NCBI RefSeq assembly: GCF_032302195.1
Contig: NZ_CP135275.1
Location: 7,628,719 to 7,692,718, forward strand
Length of the DNA: 64,000 bases
From: Paenibacillus sp. MMS20-IR301
GTDB lineage: Bacteria > Bacillota > Bacilli > Paenibacillales > Paenibacillaceae
Direction: 5' to 3'
Positions 47,117 to 56,089 of this stretch are shown here, one piece after another (positions within the stretch are counted from its first letter, which is position 1; every line of letters starts with the position of its first letter). The notes under the pieces were generated by a model. It did no database searches. It was given only the letters and a program-made list of their open reading frames with translations, and was not told where the DNA came from. The position numbers and the translations under genes were made by a program.

Positions 47117-48368
47117 GGACCGGATTATTCTGCTCTCGGACTGCCAGGCGTTTTATGCCAGTGTAGAAAAAGCGGCTCATCCTGAATATCAGAATCTGCC
47201 GGTCGCTGTCGGTGATCCTGCGCGGATGAACGGTATAGTTCTGGCAGCCTGCCCGCTGGCCAAGGCTCAAGGGGTCACCACAGCCTCACGCGTAGGTGAA
47301 GCTAAGACCAAATGCCGTGATCTCGTGGTCATCCGGCCGCGGATGGCTACATATATCACGGTTTCGCTGCTGATTTCGGAAATCTATAAGCAGTATACCG
47401 ATCTGGTGGAGGCGTTCAGCATTGATGAGCAGTTTTTGGATGTGACCGGCTCGCTGAAATTTCAGGGCGTGGATCTGCCGGAGCTGATCCGCTCCATACA
47501 GCATCATGTGCTGTTATCCACCGGTGTCTGGACCCGGGTGGGAATCGGGCCGACGAAGATTCTGGCCAAGATGGCCAACAATTTTGCCAAGAAGCAGCCA
47601 GGCGGAGTATTCCGGCTGGATTACGACAATTTAGAGACGGAGCTGTGGCCGCTGCCGGTATATGAAATGTTCATGGTGGCCAGCCGGATGACGAAGAATT
47701 TTTACCGTATGGGAATCACCACGATTGGCGATATTGCCCGGATGGAGCTGGGGGAATTCAAGCAGAGAATGCGCACGACGATGGGCAAGCAGAGCGATAT
47801 CCAGGCGGAATATTACTGGCAGACGGCCCGCGGCATCGACCCGAGCCCCGTTGTTACCGGGATACGCCATCAGATCAAGTCAATCGGTCACGGGAAGGCG
47901 CTGCGCTGGAATCTGTATACCCGGCTGCCGGAGATTGAGGTGGTGCTGCTGGAGCTGGTGATTGAGGTATGCCAGCGGGCGCGGAGGCAGCGGTATATGG
48001 GATCGGTGGTATCTGTCGCAGTAGCAGAAACGGACGGCAACAAGGCGTATTCATACAGCCGGCAGGTGACCCTGCAGGAGCCTTCAGCATTAACGCATGA
48101 GATAGCAGCGGCGGCGTACCGCTTATTTGTGGACCATTGGACTGGCATGCCGCTGAGCCGCCTGGCTGTATCCATATCGCAGCTGACGGATGACTGCGTT
48201 ATGCAGCTCACCTTATTTGACGACCGTAGCCGTACCTTGAGCAGGGAGCGGGCCGTAGACCGGATCAAGACCCGCTATGGAAGCGGGGCACTGATCCGCG
48301 CGTCCTCTTTGCTTGAATCCGGGGTTGCGCTGGAACGGGCACAGCAGATTGGGGGACATTATAAGTGA
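47109..48368 (+). CDS. Y-family DNA polymerase (UvrX/DinB type)
   Basis: Lesion-bypass polymerase of 419 aa, closest in layout to B. subtilis UvrX (YqjW/YolE). ATG 47109 gives MPKDRIILLSDCQAFYASVE; the Asp in SDCQ is the first catalytic residue and the acidic pair in FSIDEQFLDVTGS supplies the others. RVGIGPTKILAKMANNFAKK and MGITTIGDIARM are the fingers and helix-hairpin-helix parts. QLTLF near residue 370 matches the beta-clamp binding pentapeptide. It is under two LexA boxes and followed by an overlapping partner gene, like uvrX-yolD type operons. Confidence 0.92.
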   Translation: MPKDRIILLSDCQAFYASVEKAAHPEYQNLPVAVGDPARMNGIVLAACPLAKAQGVTTASRVGEAKTKCRDLVVIRPRMATYITVSLLISEIYKQYTDLVEAFSIDEQFLDVTGSLKFQGVDLPELIRSIQHHVLLSTGVWTRVGIGPTKILAKMANNFAKKQPGGVFRLDYDNLETELWPLPVYEMFMVASRMTKNFYRMGITTIGDIARMELGEFKQRMRTTMGKQSDIQAEYYWQTARGIDPSPVVTGIRHQIKSIGHGKALRWNLYTRLPEIEVVLLELVIEVCQRARRQRYMGSVVSVAVAETDGNKAYSYSRQVTLQEPSALTHEIAAAAYRLFVDHWTGMPLSRLAVSISQLTDDCVMQLTLFDDRSRTLSRERAVDRIKTRYGSGALIRASSLLESGVALERAQQIGGHYK

Positions 48369-48838
48369 GTAAATTAAACGGAAATGAGAGATGGAAATCC
48401 AAAATGTTAATGACAGAGCATGTAGAGCAGTACGAGCAGAAGCAGACGGAGGGAGCAAGGAGAATGATTACGGTGGAGGAGCGGACGATGGTCCGTGACC
48501 TCATTTTGCTTCCTTACATAGACACGATGGTCAGCAAAAGCCTGAAGGAGCTGGAGCAATCCGGCGGCATTCTTAAGCGTGCTTATTTAATAGCAGGCCA
48601 ATCGATACAGCGGCGGATCATGCAGGATACCTACCAGCTGCAGCGGGAGCTGAAGCAGCGCAACATCAAGGTGCTGGCGGATGAGCAGGAGGATTTCCTC
48701 GTGTATTACAAAATCTTTTGCCGCGGCTACCAGGAACGCTTCGGGTTAACCCGGGACGTGATACGGACCGAGATCAGCTTAAGGCTGACCAGGTATACAG
48801 CGGAGCTCGGAACCCTGCTCAAGGATCAGCTGAAATGA
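48365..48838 (+). CDS. YolD-related partner of the SOS polymerase
   Basis: A 157-aa charged, mostly helical protein. The start GTG 48365 overlaps the polymerase stop (GTGA), with GGGGGA upstream, so the two are translationally coupled. The N-terminal KSKMLMTEHVEQYEQKQTEG resembles the start of YolD-like proteins, which commonly follow UvrX-type polymerases in Bacillota; the remaining 110 residues I do not recognise. A role in translesion synthesis or its control is inferred from position. Confidence 0.6.
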   Translation: MSKLNGNERWKSKMLMTEHVEQYEQKQTEGARRMITVEERTMVRDLILLPYIDTMVSKSLKELEQSGGILKRAYLIAGQSIQRRIMQDTYQLQRELKQRNIKVLADEQEDFLVYYKIFCRGYQERFGLTRDVIRTEISLRLTRYTAELGTLLKDQLK

Positions 48839-48902
48839 TCCCGGCTTCCCGCCTGGTCCGGCAGTTCATCTCTGCCTCAGGGCCCCTGCCTGGTCCCATT
48901 GT

Positions 48903-49739
48903 TCATCCCGCCCCCAGGCTTCCCGCCGTTCCCTGAACCGTATACTTCTTGGGTGTGGTCCGGCTGAATTCCTTGAACTCTTTGATGAAGTGGTTCTGGT
49001 CGAAGTAGCCAAGCTCGAAGATATGCTCAAGGGTTTCTTTGTAGTTGTTATGCTCCATTAGCTCCAGCACATGCTGGAACCGGATAATCCGGCTGAACAG
49101 CTTGGGGGAGGCCCCGATGTACTGCTCGAAGGCTTTGATCATATAACGGCTGGAATAGCCGGTATCCCTTGATAAATCAGTAACCTGCAATGTACCGCGG
49201 CTGTGGATAATCTGATCGGTTAAATACTCAATCAGCCGCGGGATGGCCAGCCGTCCCCGTATATAGATTTCGTAATATGCTTCGAAAGCCCGGACCCGCT
49301 CCTCAAATGTCTTCTGCTCCACCACCCTCTCCAGTAGTTCCGCCGCATGAGGGAGGACATCCCCGACCGGAATCTCCTGTTCGCTGAACCCGCCTACCGG
49401 ATAACGGAAGAAATGCTCGGCATAACCCGGAAGAAACCGGATTACAAAGTACTCGCACTCGGAACGGGCGAACAATCCCTGCCTGCCTTTGTATAAAGTG
49501 CCGCATATATTGGCCGACGGCCGATCCGGATAGCAGCAAATAACGAGGCTCATGCAGCCTTCGGGAATGACGAACATTTGTCCGGCGTTCAGGTCATCCA
49601 TATAAAATCCGTAGAATTGAATACCTCCGCCGAAAGGAGCGCTAAGGGAAGGTTTGTATTCGGCATAGGAACTCAGCTGCTTTTCGAAAGCGGGCTGAAA
49701 GGGATGATAAAGCACGGATGGTCTTGCCGGTACATACAT
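48903..49739 (-). CDS. AraC-family transcriptional regulator
   Basis: A 278-aa regulator with a C-terminal double helix-turn-helix: QVTDLSRDTGYSSRYMIKAF and LEHIFELGYFDQNHFIKEFK, followed by the family's FRxxxGxSPxxY-type end (FSRTTPKKYTV). The N-terminal ~150 residues resemble a cupin-type sensing domain (MFVIPEGCMSLVICCYP). ATG 49739 is chosen because AAGGAGG lies ten bases upstream. It is divergent from the GST-like operon and is the obvious candidate regulator. Ligand unknown. Confidence 0.88.
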   Translation of the reverse strand: MYVPARPSVLYHPFQPAFEKQLSSYAEYKPSLSAPFGGGIQFYGFYMDDLNAGQMFVIPEGCMSLVICCYPDRPSANICGTLYKGRQGLFARSECEYFVIRFLPGYAEHFFRYPVGGFSEQEIPVGDVLPHAAELLERVVEQKTFEERVRAFEAYYEIYIRGRLAIPRLIEYLTDQIIHSRGTLQVTDLSRDTGYSSRYMIKAFEQYIGASPKLFSRIIRFQHVLELMEHNNYKETLEHIFELGYFDQNHFIKEFKEFSRTTPKKYTVQGTAGSLGAG

Positions 49740-49807
49740 ATTGAAGCAACCTCCTTTTTCCACAAAACCGATTTAATCAATATGAATAATAAGTTTTGGT
49801 AGAGTTA

Positions 49808-49905
49808 TTCACATTAAAGCGAGTCCTGCCCTTCAAGTCAAGCAACGAAAATGTGAACGGGGGTTCCGTTTTTTACTATAAGTGAGAATCTATCCGGCCT
49901 ATAAT
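49808..49905. promoter_or_regulatory. Divergent control region between araC-type gene and GST-like operon
   Basis: An inverted repeat TTCACATT (49808-49815) and AATGTGAA (49850-49857) is a possible operator. A TATAAT at 49900-49905 could serve the operon, but no good -35 lies 17 bases upstream, as expected for an activator-dependent promoter. A small hairpin AACGG/CCGTT with a T run follows at about 49857-49875. Confidence 0.45.
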
Positions 49906-50016
49906 CATATAAACCGATGAAGTTAGTCGGAAATTAAGATCCGGAAATTAGTGCCGCGCAAAGTTAAAGAAGTCTGTGCTGTGTTAAGCGGCGGGGATTT
50001 ACAGGAGGTATGGATA

Positions 50017-51000
50017 ATGAGTACAGCAAATGAAAAGCACCCCGTATTTGCCGCTGAGCTTAAGGCAGACGGCACCTTCGTACCGCAGGCCAATCTGTTT
50101 ACCACTCCGTTTGGCTACAGGCCAGGTGAACACCGGCCGGAGGCCGGGCGTTACCGGCTGCTCTGGATGAAGGCGTGCCCCTACGCTCACCGTGCTGTGA
50201 TCGTCCGCAGGCTGCTTGGCCTGGAGGAGGTAATCAGCCTCGGGACGGCAAGCCACTTCCGTACGGAATCCGGCTGGGAATTCTCCCTGGATGAAGGCGG
50301 CGTTGATCCTGTACTGGGCATCCGCTACGTTAAAGAGGTTTATGATGCGGAGGACCCGGAATACAAGGGGCGTCCGACCGTACCCGTTATTGTAGATGTG
50401 CAGACCGGCCGGGGAGTGAACAGCGACTACTTCCGGCTAACCAACTATCTGGAAACCGTATGGTCACCCTTTCACAAGCCGGGAGCGCCGGATTTGTATC
50501 CGCAGCGGCTCCGCGGTGAGATCGACCTGCTTAATGAGGTTATTTTCAAGGATATCAACGCCGGTGTATATAAAGCGGGCTTTGCTCATTCCCAGGCCGC
50601 CTACGAACAGGCCTATGACGCCCTGTTCGCCCGGCTGGATGAGCTGGAGCAGCGGCTGGCACGAAGCCGCTATCTGTTCGGTGATTTCCTTACGGACTCC
50701 GATGTCCGGCTCTATACCACGCTGGTCCGGTTCGATGCGGCGTATTACCCGGTATTCAAGACCAACCGTAACCGCCTGACCGACTTCCCTAACCTGTGGG
50801 GGTATGCCCGGGATTTGTATCAGATCCCGGGGTTTGGGGATACCACAGATCTTGCGGCTATCCGCAGCAGCTACCACGCCTCACCGCACTTAAGAGGCTT
50901 TGCCGGCAATCCTTACGGTATTTATCCGCTGGGTCCGGATGAGCGGGACTGGGCGGCCCTCCACGGGCGGACGCATCTCAAAGGAGGATATTCCAGATGA
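50017..51000 (+). CDS. Glutathionyl-hydroquinone reductase-like protein A (Xi-class GST)
   Basis: A 327-aa member of the ECM4/YqjG-type family, which reduces S-thiolated hydroquinones. The N-terminal thioredoxin fold has Cys54 in KACPYAHRAVIVRRLLGLEE (family: CPWAHR). The C-terminal helical domain carries GAPDLYP, NNGVYKAGFA-like (NAGVYKAGFAHSQ) and LTDSDVRLYTTLVRFDAAYY. ATG 50017 is chosen because AGGAGG (50003-50008) lies eight bases upstream. First gene of a run of eight or nine; the next gene overlaps it by ATGA. Bacillota of this kind are expected to use bacillithiol, so the thiol partner may not be glutathione. Confidence 0.9.
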   Translation: MSTANEKHPVFAAELKADGTFVPQANLFTTPFGYRPGEHRPEAGRYRLLWMKACPYAHRAVIVRRLLGLEEVISLGTASHFRTESGWEFSLDEGGVDPVLGIRYVKEVYDAEDPEYKGRPTVPVIVDVQTGRGVNSDYFRLTNYLETVWSPFHKPGAPDLYPQRLRGEIDLLNEVIFKDINAGVYKAGFAHSQAAYEQAYDALFARLDELEQRLARSRYLFGDFLTDSDVRLYTTLVRFDAAYYPVFKTNRNRLTDFPNLWGYARDLYQIPGFGDTTDLAAIRSSYHASPHLRGFAGNPYGIYPLGPDERDWAALHGRTHLKGGYSR

Positions 51001-51983
51001 GCAATAACGTACATTCAGCTTCAGCACCTGCAGAAATTGCTGCTAGCGGTGCTTTTGTAAGACAGGCTAACCGGTTCTCTGCCGCATTCGGCGCCGGTCC
51101 GGGTGAGCTTCCGGCGGAGCAGGGGCGTTACCGGCTGATTTGGTCTGCAGCCTGCCCGTGGGCACACCGCGCGGTGATCGTCCGGCGGCTGCTGGGGCTC
51201 GAAGAAGCCATCAGCCTCGGCACGGTTGATCCGCTCCGGCCCGCACTGCCGCATACGGACTGGGCGTTTACGCTGGATGAGGGCGGGCAGGACCCGGTGC
51301 TGGGCATCCGTTACCTGAGTGAGGCCTACCTGAAGGCCGACCCTGCATATTCCGGGCGCCCGACCGTTCCGGCCCTCGTGGAAATTGCGACAGGTAAGGT
51401 CGTCCAGAATGATTATTTCAAGCTGACTAATCATCTGGAGACGGCCTGGGCTCCGCTTCATAAGCAGGGTGCACCGGACTTGTACCCTGTGCATCTGCGC
51501 GGTGAGATTGACCGGCTCAATGAGGTGATCTTTCACGATGTGAATAACGGCGTGTATAAGGCAGGGTTTGCCCGCTCGCAGGAGGCTTATGAAGCGGCGT
51601 ACTATACTTTATTCGAACGGCTGGATGAACTCGAGGAACGGTTATCCCGGAGCCGTTATCTGCTCGGGGATGCCCTGACCGATGCGGATGTCCGGCTGTA
51701 CACTACCCTGGCCCGCTTCGATATTGCCTATTACACGGCATTCCGGGCGAACCGGCAGCGGCTGGCGGATTACCGTCATCTTTGGGCTTATGCCAGAGAC
51801 CTGTATCAGACGCCGGGCTTCGGGGATACCACCGATTTCGCCGCAATCAAGCAGCATTATCATCTGTCTGTGCTAATCTCCGCCGAAGGCTCGAACCCTT
51901 ACCGGATTCTGCCCAAAGGGCCGGACCTCAGAGAGTGGAACACTCCGCATGGGCGTGACCGGCAATATCCGGGGCAAGCATGA
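50997..51983 (+). CDS. Glutathionyl-hydroquinone reductase-like protein B
   Basis: A 328-aa paralogue with Cys53 in AACPWAHRAVIVRRLLGLEE, the canonical active-site sequence. The C-terminal GST domain has GAPDLYPVHLRGEIDRLNEV and LTDADVRLYTTLARFDIAYY. The start overlaps gene A (ATGA) behind AAAGGAGGATA, and the end overlaps the GNAT gene (ATGA), so the three are translated as a coupled set. It is clearly related to A, C and D along its full length, which indicates tandem duplication. Confidence 0.9.
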   Translation: MSNNVHSASAPAEIAASGAFVRQANRFSAAFGAGPGELPAEQGRYRLIWSAACPWAHRAVIVRRLLGLEEAISLGTVDPLRPALPHTDWAFTLDEGGQDPVLGIRYLSEAYLKADPAYSGRPTVPALVEIATGKVVQNDYFKLTNHLETAWAPLHKQGAPDLYPVHLRGEIDRLNEVIFHDVNNGVYKAGFARSQEAYEAAYYTLFERLDELEERLSRSRYLLGDALTDADVRLYTTLARFDIAYYTAFRANRQRLADYRHLWAYARDLYQTPGFGDTTDFAAIKQHYHLSVLISAEGSNPYRILPKGPDLREWNTPHGRDRQYPGQA

Positions 51984-52438
51984 CGAACATTTATAGAGTA
52001 GATGCCGTGTGGCAGTTAGCCGGTGTATACGAGGTCCGGACCAAAGCCTTCGTCGAGGGACAAGGGATTCCGCGGCAATCAGAGTTTGATGAGGCCTACG
52101 GCGGGCAGTATCACTACCTGCTGCTGGAGGAAAACGGGCAGGCTGTCGCTACGGCCAGGATCAATCTGAACCCTGCTGAATATGCCAAAATCGAGCGGGT
52201 CGGTGTCATTCCTGAGCACCAGCACAAGGGCTATGGCCGGATTCTGATTGGAGCCGCCGAGGACTGGATCAGAGAGCTGGGCATTCAGCGGATCGTCATT
52301 ACGAGCCAGCAGCAGGCTGTAGGTTTCTATGAGAGCCTGGGCTATACGGCGAGGCCGGAGATTGTAATCAACTCCTCCATTCCTGTTGTCCATACCGAGA
52401 AAATAATCCACCGATCAGAGGAGTCCTATCATGCCTAA
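51980..52438 (+). CDS. GNAT-family N-acetyltransferase
   Basis: A 152-aa acetyltransferase of the ElaA/YjcF-like group. The acetyl-CoA binding motif is VGVIPEHQHKGYGRILIGAA (Q/R-x-x-G-x-G/A), followed by QQQAVGFYESLGY. Its start and stop overlap the genes on both sides (ATGA at 51980; the next start is at 52431), so it is an integral part of the operon. The substrate is unknown; acetylation of an amino-acid or thiol conjugate would suit the neighbourhood. Confidence 0.88.
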   Translation: MTNIYRVDAVWQLAGVYEVRTKAFVEGQGIPRQSEFDEAYGGQYHYLLLEENGQAVATARINLNPAEYAKIERVGVIPEHQHKGYGRILIGAAEDWIRELGIQRIVITSQQQAVGFYESLGYTARPEIVINSSIPVVHTEKIIHRSEESYHA

Positions 52439-53408
52439 TAACAATACTATCAAAGGCTTAAACATTGTGAACCACGAGATTGCGAAGGAAATTACTAAGG
52501 ACGGAGCTTTTAACCGGCAAAAGAACGCCTTTACTACCCCGTTTGGTACCCGGCCCGGCGAGCTGCCGGTGGAAACGGGACGTTACCGCCTGCTGTGGGC
52601 GAGAATCTGCCCCTGGGCGCACCGCGCGGTTATCGTGCGTGAGCTGCTCGGGCTGCAGGAGGTCATCAGCCTCGGCACAGCCAGTCCGGTGCGGACGGAG
52701 AACGGCTGGGCGTTCTCGCTGGACGAGGACGGTGCTGATCCTGTGCTGGGCATCCGGTATCTGCCGGAGATTTATGCCGAGACTGATCCGGAATACAGCG
52801 GCAGAGCGACCGTGCCGACGGTGGTGGATGTGCTGGAGCGGAAGGTCGTGAACAACGACTACTTCCGGCTGACCAACTACTTCGAAACGGCGTTCAAGCC
52901 TTTTCATAAGGAAGGCGCTCCGGACCTGTACCCGCAGCATCTGCAGGCGGAGATCGATGAGTTCAACGATACGCTGTTCCATGAAGTGAACAACGGGGTC
53001 TATAAGGCAGGCTTCGCCCATTCCCAGGCGGCTTACGAGCAGGCTTATGATGTGTTATTTGCGCGGCTGGATCAGCTGGAGGAACGGCTCTCCTCGCAAA
53101 GATATCTGTTCGGCGGCGCTATCACCGACTCCGATGTCCGCTTGTATGTAACGCTGGTGCGTTTCGATGCGGCGTACTATTCCGTGTTCCGGACGAACCG
53201 GAACCGGATCATTGATTTCCCGAACCTCTGGAATTATGCCAAGGATCTGTACCAGACGCCGGGCTTCGGGGATACGACAGACTTTGATGCGATTAAGAGA
53301 GGCTATCAGCTCGGCAACCACGCGAACAATCCCCATCAGCTGCTGGCCAAGGGACCGGAGCTCTCCGTCTGGAATGACCCGCATGACCGCGGCCGGTTCA
53401 ACAAGTAA
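52431..53408 (+). CDS. Glutathionyl-hydroquinone reductase-like protein C
   Basis: A 325-aa paralogue with Cys60 in RICPWAHRAVIVRELLGLQE. The GST C-terminal part contains GAPDLYPQHLQAEIDEFNDT and ITDSDVRLYVTLVRFDAAYY, closest to A in the helical domain (both have AGFAHSQAAYEQAYDVLFAR-like stretches). ATG 52431 is preceded by AGAGGAG and overlaps the end of the GNAT gene. Catalysis would be thiol dependent as in the family; the physiological thiol is unknown. Confidence 0.9.
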   Translation: MPNNNTIKGLNIVNHEIAKEITKDGAFNRQKNAFTTPFGTRPGELPVETGRYRLLWARICPWAHRAVIVRELLGLQEVISLGTASPVRTENGWAFSLDEDGADPVLGIRYLPEIYAETDPEYSGRATVPTVVDVLERKVVNNDYFRLTNYFETAFKPFHKEGAPDLYPQHLQAEIDEFNDTLFHEVNNGVYKAGFAHSQAAYEQAYDVLFARLDQLEERLSSQRYLFGGAITDSDVRLYVTLVRFDAAYYSVFRTNRNRIIDFPNLWNYAKDLYQTPGFGDTTDFDAIKRGYQLGNHANNPHQLLAKGPELSVWNDPHDRGRFNK

Positions 53409-53434
53409 ACCATAACCATGAGGAGGCATTATCT

Positions 53435-54445
53435 ATGAGTACTGAAGGAAGTGTACGTGTCCGGCCGAAGGAAACCGAGCATGAGATTGATGAACGGGGC
53501 TATTTTATCCGCCAAAAAAATCATTTCACCACCCCCTTCGGCGAAGGGGAGGGCAAGCTGCCTGTGGAAGCGGGACGTTACCGCCTGATCTGGGCCAAGG
53601 GCTGCCACTGGTCCAACCGGGCCTCCATCGTCAGGGAGCTGCTCGGCCTTGAGGAGGCCATCAGCATTAATCTGGTCGGCCACGGCAAGCATGAGCAGAA
53701 TCTGGGCTGGGAGTTCGTGTTCAATGAAGATCAGACCGACCCGGTGCTGGGCGTGCAATTCTTAAGTGAGCTGTATGCGAAGGCCGACCCGGACTATAAG
53801 GGCAGACCGACGGTTCCGGCGGTCGTCGACGTTCACACCGGCAAAGTGGTCAATAACGACTATGTCTGGCTGACCAACTATCTGGAGCAGGAGTTCGCCC
53901 CGTTCCATAAGGCTGGTGCACCCGATCTGTACCCGGCGGAGCTGAGAGCAGACATCGACAGGTACAATGATTTCCTGTTCGACAATGTAAATAACGGTGT
54001 CTATAAGGCGATGTTCGCCCAGTCGATTGAAGCCTACGACGACGCTTATGAGCATCTGTATGCTGCGCTGGACACGATTGAGGAACGGCTGGAAGACCGC
54101 AGGTTCCTGTTCGGCGACTACGTGACCGACTCCGATGTCCGCTTATTCGTTACGCTGGCCCGGTTCGATACTTACTATTTCAGGAATCTGGGCCCGCTGC
54201 GTAACCGGATTATCGATTTCAAGAATATTTGGGGCTATGCGCGTGACCTGTACGAGATCCCGGCGTTCAAGAACAATACATACCTGCGGGATCTGGCCAG
54301 AGGCAACGGCGACAAATCAACGATTTTCATCGACTATAATACACGCTTCTGGAACCAGATTGATTACGAAGGCCGCTGGTCCCAGCCGCATGACAGAAGG
54401 GCAAAGAGCAGTGATCCGGAGCAGAAATTCAAGACGAGATTATAG
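53435..54445 (+). CDS. Glutathionyl-hydroquinone reductase-like protein D (divergent active site)
   Basis: A 336-aa paralogue that keeps the catalytic Cys (Cys57) but reads KGCHWSNRASIVRELLGLEE, so the family's CPWAHR has become CHWSNR. The C-terminal GST domain is otherwise conserved (GAPDLYPAELRADIDRYNDF, VTDSDVRLFVTLARFDTYYF). It is also the most diverged at the C-terminus (RFWNQIDYEGRWSQPHDRR). The start has a strong SD (GAGGAGG). It lies 26 bases after C. The changed motif suggests a different reaction or substrate. Confidence 0.9.
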   Translation: MSTEGSVRVRPKETEHEIDERGYFIRQKNHFTTPFGEGEGKLPVEAGRYRLIWAKGCHWSNRASIVRELLGLEEAISINLVGHGKHEQNLGWEFVFNEDQTDPVLGVQFLSELYAKADPDYKGRPTVPAVVDVHTGKVVNNDYVWLTNYLEQEFAPFHKAGAPDLYPAELRADIDRYNDFLFDNVNNGVYKAMFAQSIEAYDDAYEHLYAALDTIEERLEDRRFLFGDYVTDSDVRLFVTLARFDTYYFRNLGPLRNRIIDFKNIWGYARDLYEIPAFKNNTYLRDLARGNGDKSTIFIDYNTRFWNQIDYEGRWSQPHDRRAKSSDPEQKFKTRL

Positions 54446-54475
54446 GAAATCAACAGACCATAGGGGGAAATAGAC

Positions 54476-55336
54476 ATGAAAACATGGAGAAAGCTTGGAC
54501 TGGGACTTACGGCGGCGGTGCTGCTGGCGGGGGTTGTGGCTTGCGGGAATGATACGAAGGAATCAGGAAGTGCAACAGGCAAAGATTCATCAAACAACGA
54601 TAAAATAACAGTTAATATTGCCACTGGCGGGGCGCCGAAGCCCTTCTCTTATGTGAATGACAAGAATGAAATCGACGGTTACGACATTCAGGTGGTCAAA
54701 GCGATCTTCGAGGGGCTGCCCGGTTACGAGATTAATATTGAGAAAACTGAATTCCCGTCCATCTTCGCGGGCCTGGATTCCGACCGTTATCAGATCGGCG
54801 CGAATAATTTCGCCAGCAATCCGGAGCGCAGGGAGAAGTACAACTACTCTGACCCGATTTTTAAGAACCAGTTTGTCATTGCCGTGAAGGAGGACCGTGA
54901 GGATATCAAGTCCTTTGCCGATCTGGAAGGGAAGACAACGGAGGTCAGCCCAAGCGTAAACTATACGGTGGCCCTGGAGAAATACAATAAGGAATCCGCC
55001 AAAACGCCAGTGGAGCTGAAATATAGCGATGCCGAGCTGGTAACGATTCTGCAGAACGTCGAGAGCGGCGCCGATGACTTTAACCTGATTGATGCGGCGA
55101 TGCTGCAGCTCTACATCAAGGAGTACGGCCTGAAGCTGAAGGCTATTCCGCTGTCCCAGGAGGATACCGACCGGATCGGCGTGCCTTACAGCTATCTGAT
55201 TCTCAGCAAGGGCGGGAACAGCGACCAGCTGCTGAAGGATGTCAACGGGCAGATTCAGGAGCTGATTAAGGACGGTACAATTTCGAAGCTGAGCGAGCAG
55301 TATTTGAATGGTGATTTTGCACCGGAAATTCAATAG
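54476..55336 (+). CDS. ABC importer substrate-binding lipoprotein, cystine/amino-acid type
   Basis: A 286-aa extracytoplasmic solute-binding protein (family 3). The signal ends in a lipobox (LLAGVVAC). Typical segments are APKPFSYVNDKNEIDGYDIQ, GANNFASNPERREKYNYSDP and IPLSQEDTDRIGVPYSYLIL. The pattern DRYQIGANNFASNPERREKY resembles the TcyJ/TcyK cystine-binding group, so cystine or an S-substituted cysteine is a likely ligand, by inference. SD AGGGGGAAA. First of three transporter genes within the operon. Confidence 0.9.
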   Translation: MKTWRKLGLGLTAAVLLAGVVACGNDTKESGSATGKDSSNNDKITVNIATGGAPKPFSYVNDKNEIDGYDIQVVKAIFEGLPGYEINIEKTEFPSIFAGLDSDRYQIGANNFASNPERREKYNYSDPIFKNQFVIAVKEDREDIKSFADLEGKTTEVSPSVNYTVALEKYNKESAKTPVELKYSDAELVTILQNVESGADDFNLIDAAMLQLYIKEYGLKLKAIPLSQEDTDRIGVPYSYLILSKGGNSDQLLKDVNGQIQELIKDGTISKLSEQYLNGDFAPEIQ

Positions 55337-55348
55337 GTGGACAGCGCC

Positions 55349-56089
55349 ATGCCTAATATATTTGATCTTGAGCTGGTCTTCACCCTGATTCCGAAACTGC
55401 TGAAATATTTGCCGGTGACCCTTGAACTGACGGTCATTGCTATGCTGGCGGGGCTGCTTCTCGGGCTTCTGCTGGCGGTTATTAAAATGAAAAGAATTCC
55501 TGTGCTCTACCAGCTCAGCGCGGTCTTCATTTCGTTTGTCCGGGGAACCCCCATTCTGGTACAGCTGTATCTGTCCTATGCCGGGATACCGCTGATTCTG
55601 AAATACTATAACTTTTATCATGAGACCAGCTATAACGTCAATTCCATTCCTTCGATCTTTTATGTGCTGCTGGCGTTATCGCTGAATGAGGCGGCGTATA
55701 ACTCGGAAGTGATCCGTGCGGCGCTGCAGTCCGTCGACAAAGGGCAGATTGAAGCGGCCCATTCACTCGGCATGACGTATGGCCAGGTGCTGCGGCGGAT
55801 CATTCTTCCGGAGGCCTTCATTGTAGCGCTGCCTACACTCGGGAATGCGCTGATCGGGCTGATGAAGGGCACCTCGCTGGCCTTCGTCTGCTCCGTGGTG
55901 GAGATTACCGCGCAGTCGAGGATTCTGGCCGGGAACAATCTGCGCTTCTTCGAATCCTATTGCTCGCTGGCGCTGATCTACTGGGGAATGACGATCCTGA
56001 TTGAGCAGGCCATTGCCTGGCTGGAGAAGCGGCTGGATATTGACTTCAAGAGTCTCAGGAAACGTAAGGGGGATGCCATCCTTGATTGA
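55349..56089 (+). CDS. ABC importer permease, polar amino-acid type
   Basis: A 246-aa membrane permease of the HisM/GlnP family with five or so spans (VTLELTVIAMLAGLLLGLLL and others) and the EAA loop EAAHSLGMTYGQVLRRIILP, which docks the ATPase. FVRGTPILVQLYLSYAGIPL is also typical. ATG 55349 is chosen over GTG 55337 because AGGTGGA lies six bases upstream of it. It follows the binding-protein gene closely and overlaps the ATPase gene by eight bases. Confidence 0.93.
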   Translation: MPNIFDLELVFTLIPKLLKYLPVTLELTVIAMLAGLLLGLLLAVIKMKRIPVLYQLSAVFISFVRGTPILVQLYLSYAGIPLILKYYNFYHETSYNVNSIPSIFYVLLALSLNEAAYNSEVIRAALQSVDKGQIEAAHSLGMTYGQVLRRIILPEAFIVALPTLGNALIGLMKGTSLAFVCSVVEITAQSRILAGNNLRFFESYCSLALIYWGMTILIEQAIAWLEKRLDIDFKSLRKRKGDAILD

